Shown here one piece after another: positions 7,894-14,293 of a stretch of DNA of 15,342 nucleotides (positions within the stretch are counted from its first letter, which is position 1; each line of letters opens with the position of its first letter). A model generated the notes under the pieces. It saw only the letters and a list, made by a program, of their open reading frames with translations, did not search any database and was not told where the DNA came from. A program made the translations under genes and the position numbers. Origin of the DNA: JAHJTW01 sp964545545 (lineage in GTDB: Bacteria > Krumholzibacteriota > Krumholzibacteriia > LZORAL124-64-63); the NCBI GenBank assembly GCA_964545545.1, contig CAZJGK010000077.1, forward strand, positions 1 through 15,342. Reading direction: 5' to 3'.

Positions 7894-10407
7894 ATGCGCT
7901 ATCGCTCCGTATACAGTGAATCGTCCCTGGAACGGCTCACCCGCCGTTTGGGTCTATATGCCCTGGTGCCGGTGCTGTCGATTCTCGGCTTGGCCGTGTT
8001 GCTGGAAATCCCCCTCAAACCGGATTTTGGCTTCTCGGTACGCCGGCTTCAGGTCGCCACCGTCAGCGGACCGGCCGCCGTCGCCGGTCTCTTGCCGGGC
8101 GACATGATCGTCAGCGTTGCCGGCAGGCCTACAACCTCAATGCCCGCTTATTACGCCGCCCTGGCCAGCGAGCGCACTCCCGCCCCCCTGCCCCTTACCG
8201 TGAAACGGTCCGGTCAGCTGATTCCCCTGACCCTCATCCCCCGACCTCCGACCCAGGAACGCCTTATCCGCTCCTATAGCCAGTGGGTGGTCGGGCTGGC
8301 CTTCCTGACGATCGGTTGGTGGGTGTTGTTCCGCCGCCATGATCCGGTGGCCCGGAACTTTTTTGGGCTTTGCGTGATCTTCGCCTTTATGCTGATGGAG
8401 ATTCCTGACCGCCCATTTCTGGCCTATCTGTGGTTCAAGGAGGGGGCCAGAGGGCTGCTCCAACTGCTGCTACCAGCCTATTTCCTCAGGTTTTTTATCC
8501 AGTTTCCCGCCCCGCGGCTCACCTCCTCGGGTCAACCCGACCACATGCGCCGGCTCCTGATCCCCGCCTGGACCTTGTTCCTGGTGACCACCGTCGGGGA
8601 CCTGACGGGACTAGGCAGGGTTCTGCCCCATCTTGCCTCCTGGCTGGAAAGCATTTCCCTGCTGTACGTCGTGGGCTACATCCTGGCGGGAATGGTCATC
8701 TTCGGCCGCAAGATCAGGCGTCGCGGGCGCCCCATTGAACACACCAAGATGCGCGTGGTCCTCATCGGAATCATCTGCGGCCTGGTCCCCTTCCTGGCCA
8801 CGGCCATCCTCGGCAATCTCGCCCCCAAATCCGCCATTCCCCTGTGGCAGTATTTCTCTTTTTCTCTCCTGTTGGTCCCGGCCAGCTTCGCCCTGGCCAT
8901 CATGCGTTTCGGGGCCCTGGACAAGGATTTCATCATCCGCACCAGCCTGACGTATGCTCTGTTGACGGCCATGGTGTTGCTGGGGTATTTCGCGGTTGTG
9001 GTGTGTGTGGGCCTGGTGTTCGGTAAGCTGCTGGGTGTTCGTTCGGACCAGCTATCCCTCGCCCTGGTCGCAGCCAGCGGATTGCTGGTGCTGCCGCTCA
9101 AGGGTCTGGTCCAGAAATGGATCGACCGCACGTTCTACCCGGCCCGCAGGGCCAACCGGGAAGCCATGAACCGTCTGGCCGAGGAGCTGACGGGGATCAT
9201 TGACGCCGTCGAAGTGACCCGGGTCCTGCACCGGAGCCTGCAGTCGCTGTTTGAACCCGGCAGCCTCGCCGTCTTCCTGGCCGACAACGAGGGAAACTTC
9301 CATTCAACCAGCATTGAAAAGACCTGCCGACCCAGGCAGCCGCTCACTCCGGGCCTTCCTGCCGACAGCTCCCTGGTTCACATTCTCAATCGCATCCGCT
9401 ATCCCCTGTTCAGCGAGGAAATCGAGGATCTGCTCCTGGCCTCCGGCAGCGATTCCGATTCCCTGCAGCTTTTGGCCCGGATCGACAAACTGCAACTGGT
9501 GGTCCCTCTGGTAACGGGGGACCGGCTGCTGGGCTTTATCACCCTGGGCGACAAGAAGGGCCACTCCCTTTACAGTCAGGAAGACCTGGCCAATCTGCAG
9601 GCCATGGCGGTCCAGGCCGCGCCGCTGATCGAAAGCCGCCAGCTTTACGGCGAGAGCCTGCGCCGCAAGAGCCTGGAAGCCGAGCTGAAACTGGCCCGCG
9701 ATATCCAGGCCAGCCTGCTCCCGACCGAACCCCTGGCTACCCCCGCCTTTTCCATCGCCGGCCGCAACGAACCCTGCCGCATGGTTGGCGGAGATTTTTT
9801 CGACTATTTCCAGCGGCCCGACGGCACCCTGGCCATGGCCATCGGCGATGTTGCAGGCAAGGGCATCCCGGCCGCTTTGCTGATGACCTCCCTGAGGGTG
9901 GCCTTCCGCAGCGAGGCCGATCCCGCCTCCGGCACCCGGGATGTCATCACCAGGCTGAACACCACCATCCAGGGCCTTGTCTCCAAGGGACGATTCGTGT
10001 GTTTCTTTTTCGGCATCCTCGATCCCCGTACGGGAATTCTGACCTTCTGCAACGCCGGCATGGATCCGCCCGTACTGTTCCGGGCCTCTTCAGCCGTCCG
10101 TGAATTCCTGCGCCGGGGCGGCCCTGTTCTCGGCATCAACCCGGACCAGGGTTACCGGGAGGGACGCCTGAAATTGCAGGCCGGGGACCGCATCCTGTTT
10201 TACACCGACGGACTGACCGAACAACGGAATCCCCAGGGCGAATTCTTCGATATCCAGCGCCTTTGCGACACGGTCTCCCGGCAGGTAAATGGTTCCTCAC
10301 AAGACAATATTGCCCGGATATTTAGCAGTGTCGAGGATTTCGGCAGTGACGGCGAACCGGATGACAAGACCGCTATGCTACTACAATTCAACAGCTTGAC
10401 CACATAA
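7894..10407 (+). CDS. Membrane-bound PDZ / multi-TM / GAF / PP2C (SpoIIE-type) serine phosphatase
   Basis: The 837 residues read as a sensory phosphatase. An N-terminal anchor helix (about 21-38) comes first. A PDZ-like segment follows at about 45-115 (ATVSGPAAVAGLLPGDMIV), then roughly eight hydrophobic helices (about 130-405) and a GAF-like region (about 425-580). A helical linker, ELKLARDIQASLLP (597-610), leads into a PP2C/SpoIIE catalytic domain (611-837). Metal-binding motifs are intact: VGGDFFDYF (Asp634), GDVAGKG (Asp652), YTDG (Asp772) and DDKT (Asp823-824). The family dephosphorylates anti-anti-sigma-type STAS proteins or similar partners, usually in stress or envelope signalling. 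No STAS protein or anti-sigma kinase lies beside it, so the target must be elsewhere. The ATG has AGAGG 5 nt upstream. The gene is divergent from valS and is followed directly by the small sigma-54-like unit. Confidence 0.88.
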   Translation: MRYRSVYSESSLERLTRRLGLYALVPVLSILGLAVLLEIPLKPDFGFSVRRLQVATVSGPAAVAGLLPGDMIVSVAGRPTTSMPAYYAALASERTPAPLPLTVKRSGQLIPLTLIPRPPTQERLIRSYSQWVVGLAFLTIGWWVLFRRHDPVARNFFGLCVIFAFMLMEIPDRPFLAYLWFKEGARGLLQLLLPAYFLRFFIQFPAPRLTSSGQPDHMRRLLIPAWTLFLVTTVGDLTGLGRVLPHLASWLESISLLYVVGYILAGMVIFGRKIRRRGRPIEHTKMRVVLIGIICGLVPFLATAILGNLAPKSAIPLWQYFSFSLLLVPASFALAIMRFGALDKDFIIRTSLTYALLTAMVLLGYFAVVVCVGLVFGKLLGVRSDQLSLALVAASGLLVLPLKGLVQKWIDRTFYPARRANREAMNRLAEELTGIIDAVEVTRVLHRSLQSLFEPGSLAVFLADNEGNFHSTSIEKTCRPRQPLTPGLPADSSLVHILNRIRYPLFSEEIEDLLLASGSDSDSLQLLARIDKLQLVVPLVTGDRLLGFITLGDKKGHSLYSQEDLANLQAMAVQAAPLIESRQLYGESLRRKSLEAELKLARDIQASLLPTEPLATPAFSIAGRNEPCRMVGGDFFDYFQRPDGTLAMAIGDVAGKGIPAALLMTSLRVAFRSEADPASGTRDVITRLNTTIQGLVSKGRFVCFFFGILDPRTGILTFCNAGMDPPVLFRASSAVREFLRRGGPVLGINPDQGYREGRLKLQAGDRILFYTDGLTEQRNPQGEFFDIQRLCDTVSRQVNGSSQDNIARIFSSVEDFGSDGEPDDKTAMLLQFNSLTT

Positions 10408-10412
10408 CAGAC

Positions 10413-10499
10413 GGCTCTGGTATCCCTCTTGCAATGATTCGGGCGGGACAGTGAATCAGCGCTAAAGCCGATTCTCCGTTCGACGATAATACCAGAGTC
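10413..10499 (+). repeat. 11-bp inverted repeat enclosing a 65-nt structured segment
   Basis: GGCTCTGGTAT (10413-10423) pairs with ATACCAGAGTC (10489-10499) in 11 consecutive pairs, one of them G-U. Inside, TGATTC (10435-10440) can pair with GAATCA (10453-10458). Alternatively, GAATC (10453-10457) can pair with GATTC (10470-10474), so two mutually exclusive hairpins exist. The left arm overlaps the -24 element of the putative sigma-54 promoter. Hence the repeat could act as DNA (operator) or as RNA only in read-through transcripts from the phosphatase gene. I do not recognise a known riboswitch consensus here. Confidence 0.6.
10418..10433 (+). promoter_or_regulatory. Candidate sigma-54 (RpoN) promoter
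   Basis: TGGTATCCCTCTTGC fits the -24/-12 consensus TGGCACG-N4-TTGC. GG is at 10419-10420 and GC at 10431-10432, with exactly 10 nt between, and the -12 half TTGCA is perfect. Transcription would start near 10444, giving an RNA of about 220 nt that ends at the terminator at 10665. The -24 half departs from consensus at C to T, C to T and G to C. Confidence 0.5.
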
Positions 10500-10542
10500 C
10501 GTACCCCGTGAAACCCTCAGGACAGGAAAGGGGGGGATCGAA

Positions 10543-10611
10543 ATGGGACCTGAATCTTACATCTTTCTTGGTCTTTCACTGATCGATCTCTTTTGGTGGT
10601 TGAGAAAATGA
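10543..10611 (+). CDS. 22-residue hydrophobic small ORF between sigma-54-like promoter and terminator
   Basis: ATG GGA CCT GAA TCT TAC opens a 22-codon frame. It begins MGPESYIFLGLS, continues LIDLFWW and ends LRK before TGA. About 15 central residues are hydrophobic and aromatic, and the end is basic, as in single-helix small membrane proteins. A strong ribosome binding site (AGGAAAGGGGGG, 10524-10536) stands 6 nt before the ATG. The frame is bounded by its own putative promoter and a terminator 13-54 nt downstream, so it looks like a monocistronic microgene. The function is unknown, and I recognise no family. A regulatory leader peptide is a less likely alternative, because no gene follows on this strand before the terminator. 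The product might act in the same membrane as the phosphatase encoded just upstream, but only proximity suggests that. Confidence 0.5.
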   Translation: MGPESYIFLGLSLIDLFWWLRK

Positions 10612-10623
10612 CCAGCTCGATCT

Positions 10624-10665
10624 AGGCCCCTGATTCATGGCGCTCGCTTTGGTCAGGGGCTTTTT
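10624..10665 (+). terminator. Rho-independent terminator
   Basis: GCCCCTGA (10626-10633) pairs with TCAGGGGC (10653-10660), extended by A-T and G-U pairs at the base, and is followed by five T (10661-10665). It would end both the small-ORF transcript and any read-through from the phosphatase gene. The opposite strand has no T-run after the stem, so it is probably one-directional. Confidence 0.85.
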
Positions 10666-10701
10666 CATGCCCGGAAGCAGCACTGCCATGGCCGATTTGC
10701 T

Positions 10702-11250
10702 TCAGCTGCCAAGCAATTCCTTGACCGCCTTTTCGTATTCAACCTTGGGATAACCCCCGACCCAGCGTTTGCGGATCACACCCTCCTTGTCCAGCAAGAA
10801 GGTGGTCGGCAGACTCTGCACGCCGAATTTCTGGAATAGCTCGCCATTGCCCTGCACGAAGGGAAAGGAGAAGCCTCCCCCGGCGATGAAGGATTTTACC
10901 TTTGCCGGTCCTTCCTGGCCAAGCGCCACCCCCACCACCTCGAACCCATCCGGGTACTCTTCGCTGATTTCCTGCAGATGCGGCAGAGCCTTGCGGCACG
11001 GCGGACACCAGGTGTCCCAGAAATCCAGCAGGACCACCTTGCCGCTCAGATCCGACGAGGCCAACCTGCCACCGTCGACCCGCTCCAGCTTGAAAGAGGG
11101 AGCAACCTGTCCCACGGCAAACCCGATCCCGGCCACGGATGCCGTGGACTGCTGGGCCTGCTGAGCGGAATTTTCATGTTCACAGCCCCAGACAACCCCC
11201 ATCCCCAGGGCCAGCAGAACCATCAAGGCAAACTTGAACATGATACGCAA
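10702..11250 (-). CDS. TlpA-like thioredoxin-fold lipoprotein
   Basis: This 182-residue envelope protein begins with a lipoprotein-type signal (hydrophobic core FALMVLLALGMGVVW, then Gly-Cys23 as the likely lipidated residue). It continues as a redoxin/TlpA domain with the active site WCPPC (81-85) after LLDFWDT, and the cis-proline segment SLPTTFLLD with Pro138. Such proteins reduce disulfides in periplasmic targets, often cytochrome c or cytochrome oxidase subunits, using electrons from DsbD or CcdA. The start is TTG at 11250, with TAGGA 6 nt upstream. ATG 11241 is in frame but lies about 15 nt from those bases. The gene is divergent from dsbD, the expected electron donor, with a shared 212-nt control region. 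Confidence 0.9.
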   Translation of the reverse strand: MRIMFKFALMVLLALGMGVVWGCEHENSAQQAQQSTASVAGIGFAVGQVAPSFKLERVDGGRLASSDLSGKVVLLDFWDTWCPPCRKALPHLQEISEEYPDGFEVVGVALGQEGPAKVKSFIAGGGFSFPFVQGNGELFQKFGVQSLPTTFLLDKEGVIRKRWVGGYPKVEYEKAVKELLGS

Positions 11251-11305
11251 TTTGTTTCCTACCTCGGATCATGAGTGGGAAGTGATGAACAACATTCCGT
11301 TACTG

Positions 11306-11327
11306 TTACCAGCCAATATGGTAAAAT
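11306..11327 (+). promoter_or_regulatory. Palindrome overlapping an extended -10 promoter in the tlpA-like/dsbD gap
   Basis: TTACCA (11306-11311) and TGGTAA (11319-11324) form a 6+6 inverted repeat with a 7-nt spacer. The right arm merges into TGGTAAAAT, an extended -10 (TG at 11319-11320, TAAAAT at 11322-11327, five of six bases of TATAAT). The -35 is weak (TTACTG at 11300-11305). A regulator bound here would block or position polymerase for dsbD and could also affect the divergent gene. The start of the RNA would be near 11334, leaving a leader of about 130 nt before the TTG of dsbD. A second candidate promoter, TTGTGT-16-TATTGT, ends near 11418. Confidence 0.4.
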
Positions 11328-11341
11328 CATCGGGCGGTGGC

Positions 11342-11370
11342 AATGGTCCCCTGCCAGACCATTAGAAGGG
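11342..11370 (+). repeat. Hairpin (possible pseudoknot) in the dsbD leader
   Basis: AATGGTC (11342-11348) pairs with GACCATT (11357-11363) across an 8-nt loop. The loop bases CCCT (11349-11352) can pair with AGGG (11367-11370) just downstream, an H-type pseudoknot geometry. It would lie near the 5' end of the dsbD transcript. The second helix is short and may be chance. Confidence 0.35.
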
Positions 11371-11462
11371 GATGACAGCGAGAAGGGAACTTGTGTCCTG
11401 GTCGATCCTTCGTATTGTAAATGAAATCCCAGCGGAACCCGAACCTTTGCCGAGGAGCACCC

Positions 11463-13313
11463 TTGAAGTCGAAGCTAAATCCGCAAACCTGGCCTGCTAC
11501 CATTTTTGCCGTCATGATCCTGGTCTGTCTGGGGGTGACCGCGGCTGTCGCCCAGACCCCGGGCGGAATCCTCCAGGTCCATCCCAAGGGAGATGTGGCT
11601 GAAATCGGCCGGAACCTCCAGCTGGAAATCACCATCACGCCACCGGAGGGCCAGGGCCTTGTCGCCGAGGACCTGTCCATCACCGTCGAGAATTCCGGCG
11701 CCGATTTCCTCGACCAGGCATATCCCGTCAAGGCCTTGAGCCAGGCGGCAAAAGACGGGGCCTTCTGGACCCCCGCCCATTTCCAGTGGGACGCCCCCGT
11801 GCTGGAAAACAGCGTGGTGGGTGAGCGCATCCTGACCGTTACCCTGCAGGGCAAGTGGACCGACGGCACCCCCGCAAACCTGACCTGGACCGGCCCGATC
11901 AAGGTCGATTTCCCGGATGAATGGACCGCGAACAAGATTACCTCCTACATCGAACGCAAAGGGCTCGGCCTGTTCCTGCTGGCCGTCTTCGGGTTCGGGT
12001 TGCTCATGAGCCTGTCCCCCTGTATCTACCCCATGATCCCCATCACCCTGGCGGTCATCGGCGCGCGCAGTCAGGAAAAGGGACCGGCGCACGGGCTCCT
12101 GCTCTCGGTCACCTACGTCACTGGCATGGCCCTGGTCTACGCCATCCTGGGCGCCCTGAGCGCCACCGTCTTCAGCGGCATCACCGCCTTCATGCAGAGC
12201 CCTGTGGTCTTGGTTCCCATAGCCTTGTTGCTGGCGGCCCTGTCCCTCAGCATGTTCGGGGCCTATGAACTCGAGGCGCCCGCCTTTCTGCGCGACAAGC
12301 TGCAGGGTCAGAGCGGAGGCAAGGGCGGAACCCTGGCGGGTGTGTTTTTCATGGGTATGGTCGCCGGCCTGGTGGCCTCTCCCTGCGTGGGGCCTTTCCT
12401 GGCCGCGTTGCTGGTCTGGGTCGCCACCACCGGCAACGTGGTCCTGGGATTTTTTTCCCTGTTCACCTTCGGCATCGGCATGGGGATACTCCTGATCGGT
12501 GTGGGCACCTTCCCTTCCCTGCTGGGCTCCATGCCCACCAGCGGCGGTTGGATGGTCACCGTACGCAACGGCATGGGCCTTGTCCTGCTGGCCATGGCCT
12601 TCTATTTCGTCAGGCCGGAGGCGGTTATCCCCGCCCAGTATTTCTATCCGCTGCTGGGCGTGACCACGATCCTGGTTTCGGTATTCATGGGCGCGTTCGA
12701 CAAGATCACCACCGAGACCAACTGGTGGGGCAAGACGCGCAAGGGCCTCGGCATCTGCGTGTTCCTGAGCGGGATCCTGATCTTGTTCTGGGGATTTTCC
12801 CTCCATTCCGGCACTCTGGTTGAAGACCTCTCCGCCCAGTCCCAAGGGTGGTCCGGTTCGGCGCCGGACAAGACCTTGGACACGGCCCTCCCCCCTGCCG
12901 GCAGCAGCGACACCCCAGGCGTGGAACCGGGGCCGACCGAGGTGGAATTCGCCGTCGTCAAGACCGGTCAAGGGGTCCGCAAATTCCTGGAGGATATGCG
13001 CGCCGAGGCCAAGGCCGCCGGAAAACCCATGGTCATCGATTTCTGGGCCAGTTGGTGTGTCTACTGCAAGAAGCTGGACAAGCTGGTCTGGCACGATCCG
13101 GAGGTGGCCGCCGAAGCCCAGCGCTTCGTTGCCGTCAAGGTGGACGCCACGGCCCCGGACGACGCGGAGATGGAGGCGATCAGGAAGGAATTCAGGGTGC
13201 CGGGCCTGCCTCGTGTCGTCTTCATCGACAGCCGCGGTAAGGTGCTGCATGGCAGCAGCTCCGGATTCCAGCACGCCGACAAGATGCTGGAAGTCATGCG
13301 CGCTGTCCGTTGA
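11463..13313 (+). CDS. dsbD: Thiol:disulfide interchange protein DsbD
   Basis: DsbD moves electrons from cytoplasmic thioredoxin across the inner membrane to periplasmic thiol proteins. The 616 residues show a signal peptide (1-30, cleavage after AVA), an N-terminal alpha-type domain (about 31-160) and eight membrane helices (about 167-447). The transporter cysteines lie in LSPCIYP (Cys187) and ASPCVGP (Cys308). A C-terminal thioredoxin-like gamma domain has WCVYC (Cys532, Cys535). The alpha domain contains no cysteine, unlike E. coli DsbD with its Cys103/Cys109 pair, so it cannot pass electrons itself in the usual way. The start is TTG 11463 because GAGGAG lies 5 nt upstream. The in-frame ATG at 11421 has no ribosome binding site and would put 14 odd residues before the signal peptide. 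It is divergent from the TlpA-like lipoprotein, a plausible acceptor. Confidence 0.95.
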   Translation: MKSKLNPQTWPATIFAVMILVCLGVTAAVAQTPGGILQVHPKGDVAEIGRNLQLEITITPPEGQGLVAEDLSITVENSGADFLDQAYPVKALSQAAKDGAFWTPAHFQWDAPVLENSVVGERILTVTLQGKWTDGTPANLTWTGPIKVDFPDEWTANKITSYIERKGLGLFLLAVFGFGLLMSLSPCIYPMIPITLAVIGARSQEKGPAHGLLLSVTYVTGMALVYAILGALSATVFSGITAFMQSPVVLVPIALLLAALSLSMFGAYELEAPAFLRDKLQGQSGGKGGTLAGVFFMGMVAGLVASPCVGPFLAALLVWVATTGNVVLGFFSLFTFGIGMGILLIGVGTFPSLLGSMPTSGGWMVTVRNGMGLVLLAMAFYFVRPEAVIPAQYFYPLLGVTTILVSVFMGAFDKITTETNWWGKTRKGLGICVFLSGILILFWGFSLHSGTLVEDLSAQSQGWSGSAPDKTLDTALPPAGSSDTPGVEPGPTEVEFAVVKTGQGVRKFLEDMRAEAKAAGKPMVIDFWASWCVYCKKLDKLVWHDPEVAAEAQRFVAVKVDATAPDDAEMEAIRKEFRVPGLPRVVFIDSRGKVLHGSSSGFQHADKMLEVMRAVR

Positions 13314-13320
13314 ACAAGCC

Positions 13321-13352
13321 GCGCCTCCGGGCGCCGGGAAAATCGGAGGCGC
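13321..13352. terminator. Strong hairpin between convergent dsbD and FG-GAP genes
   Basis: GCGCCTCCG (13321-13329) pairs perfectly with CGGAGGCGC (13344-13352) over a 14-nt loop, 7 nt after the dsbD stop. The plus-strand RNA continues ATTATTCC, a poor U-run, and the minus-strand RNA has none. It probably acts as a transcription end or RNA-stabilising hairpin for dsbD and perhaps for both converging genes. Confidence 0.55.
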
Positions 13353-13371
13353 ATTATTCCAGGAAGGTTCG

Positions 13372-14199
13372 CTACTGGAAGCGGACCTCGGAACGACGGT
13401 CCACATCGAAGACCTTCAAGGGACCCCCGTCTTCGTTCTCGGTCAGGACCTCGGGCATCCCGTCCCCGTCGATGTCCAGCAGCTCGATCCGGCTGTAGAA
13501 ATTCTCATCATCCCACTCCACGTTGCCGCTCATGGGATCAATGACCTTGCCGGAATTGAGGACCACCTCGTTGCGCCCGTCACCGTCAACATCCCCGCAG
13601 CGAACCTGCGTTGCCGTGAAGGTGTTGATGCTGGTGTTGTCGCGGGTGAAGTTCTTACCATCGATCTGAACCAGCTTCCCGTCGGCAATCATGAGGATTT
13701 CCGAGGCCGGGTCATTGTCGAGGTTGGCCACGGTGAAACAGGAAATTGTCGTGTACTCCCCGGTCAGGGTTTCCCACAAGGGCGTGTATTGGTCCAGGGA
13801 CCAGGCGTAAACCATCCCGTTGGCCGTCCGGCAAATCAGGCTGTCATCCAAGCCGTCACCAGAAAGATCCGCCACCAGGATTTCCTCGGGTACGCCCGCC
13901 AGAGTCTTGCTCTTCCAGACCTGTTCCGCCCCCCGAGGCGTCATTTTTATCACCTGGATGGATCCGAAGCGTTCGGCAATGGCGATGTACATGCCAGCTT
14001 CCCCGTTCAAGGGCTCGAACTCGGCCACATGCGCCAGGCGCTTGGCCGTCCAGTCCAGTTGCCGGTACTGTTGATAGGAAAGTTCGGCCTTACCCGCGGT
14101 GGCGGCGTGGGAAACGGAGGGGCCCAGGACGACAACCAGAACCAGGGCCAGGACCGGGACAACACCGCGACAGTGAACGAATAAGCGGAGCGGATTCAT
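13372..14199 (-). CDS. Secreted FG-GAP/VCBS-type repeat protein with calcium-loop motifs
   Basis: The 275-residue protein has a signal peptide (about 1-32: basic start, VVPVLALVLVVVLG core, cleavage near SHA). Four spaced Asp-rich loops follow: DLSGDGLDD (111-119), NLDNDPASE (159-167), DVDGDGRNE (203-211) and DIDGDGMPE (242-250). Three have the D-x-[DS]-G-D-G Ca2+-binding form, and the second is degenerate. The loops sit between short beta-strand stretches, as in FG-GAP/VCBS beta-propeller blades, but four loops are few for a full seven-blade propeller. There is no catalytic domain and no C-terminal sorting signal. A ligand-binding or structural role outside the inner membrane is likely, but the exact function is unknown. 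AGAGG lies 8 nt before the ATG. A perfect -10 box precedes it at 14245-14250. Confidence 0.75.
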   Translation of the reverse strand: MNPLRLFVHCRGVVPVLALVLVVVLGPSVSHAATAGKAELSYQQYRQLDWTAKRLAHVAEFEPLNGEAGMYIAIAERFGSIQVIKMTPRGAEQVWKSKTLAGVPEEILVADLSGDGLDDSLICRTANGMVYAWSLDQYTPLWETLTGEYTTISCFTVANLDNDPASEILMIADGKLVQIDGKNFTRDNTSINTFTATQVRCGDVDGDGRNEVVLNSGKVIDPMSGNVEWDDENFYSRIELLDIDGDGMPEVLTENEDGGPLKVFDVDRRSEVRFQ

Positions 14200-14244
14200 G
14201 GGCCAACCTCTTTCAGAAAGTTCACGTGCAGGGGGTTAACCGCA

Positions 14245-14250
14245 ATTATA
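14245..14250 (-). promoter_or_regulatory. Perfect -10 box in front of the FG-GAP protein gene
   Basis: Read on the minus strand, 14250-14245 is TATAAT. The -35 position 17 nt upstream reads CAGGCA and is weak (three of six). Transcription would begin near 14238, giving a leader of about 39 nt. This suggests the gene has its own promoter and is not only co-transcribed with the outer-membrane protein gene 94 nt upstream. Confidence 0.45.
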
Positions 14251-14293
14251 GCCCAAGCTGGAAATCGTGCCTGCTTTTTGTTGCCACCGCGGG

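Noticed and set aside
10501..10540. SRP-RNA-like core (GTGAAACCCTCAGGACAGGAA)
   Set aside because: It resembles the conserved TCAGGTCCGGAAGGAAGCAGC segment only in part. The GCAGC bulge half and the surrounding long helix are missing.
10413..10670. tRNA or known riboswitch
   Set aside because: No cloverleaf, T-loop or recognised aptamer core (TPP, cobalamin, SAM, c-di-GMP, glycine, fluoride) could be matched by eye.
11334..11361. Possible sigma-54 promoters in the tlpA-like/dsbD gap (TGGCAA..., TGGCAGG...TTGC)
   Set aside because: GG-to-GC spacing is 12 or there is no GC at the required place. Sigma-54 tolerates little deviation from 10 nt.
11475..13406. 643-codon minus-strand ORF
   Set aside because: Antisense to dsbD. 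Extremely rich in Gly, His, Gln and Asp because it mirrors hydrophobic codons of the membrane helices.
12820..14184. 454-codon plus-strand ORF
   Set aside because: Overlaps the end of dsbD in another frame and then runs antisense to the FG-GAP gene. The product has no coherent domain.
14262..14286. Sigma-54-like TGGCAAC...AGC on the minus strand before the FG-GAP gene
   Set aside because: Spacing is 9 rather than 10 and the -12 half lacks TTGC. The TATAAT box nearby is a better explanation.
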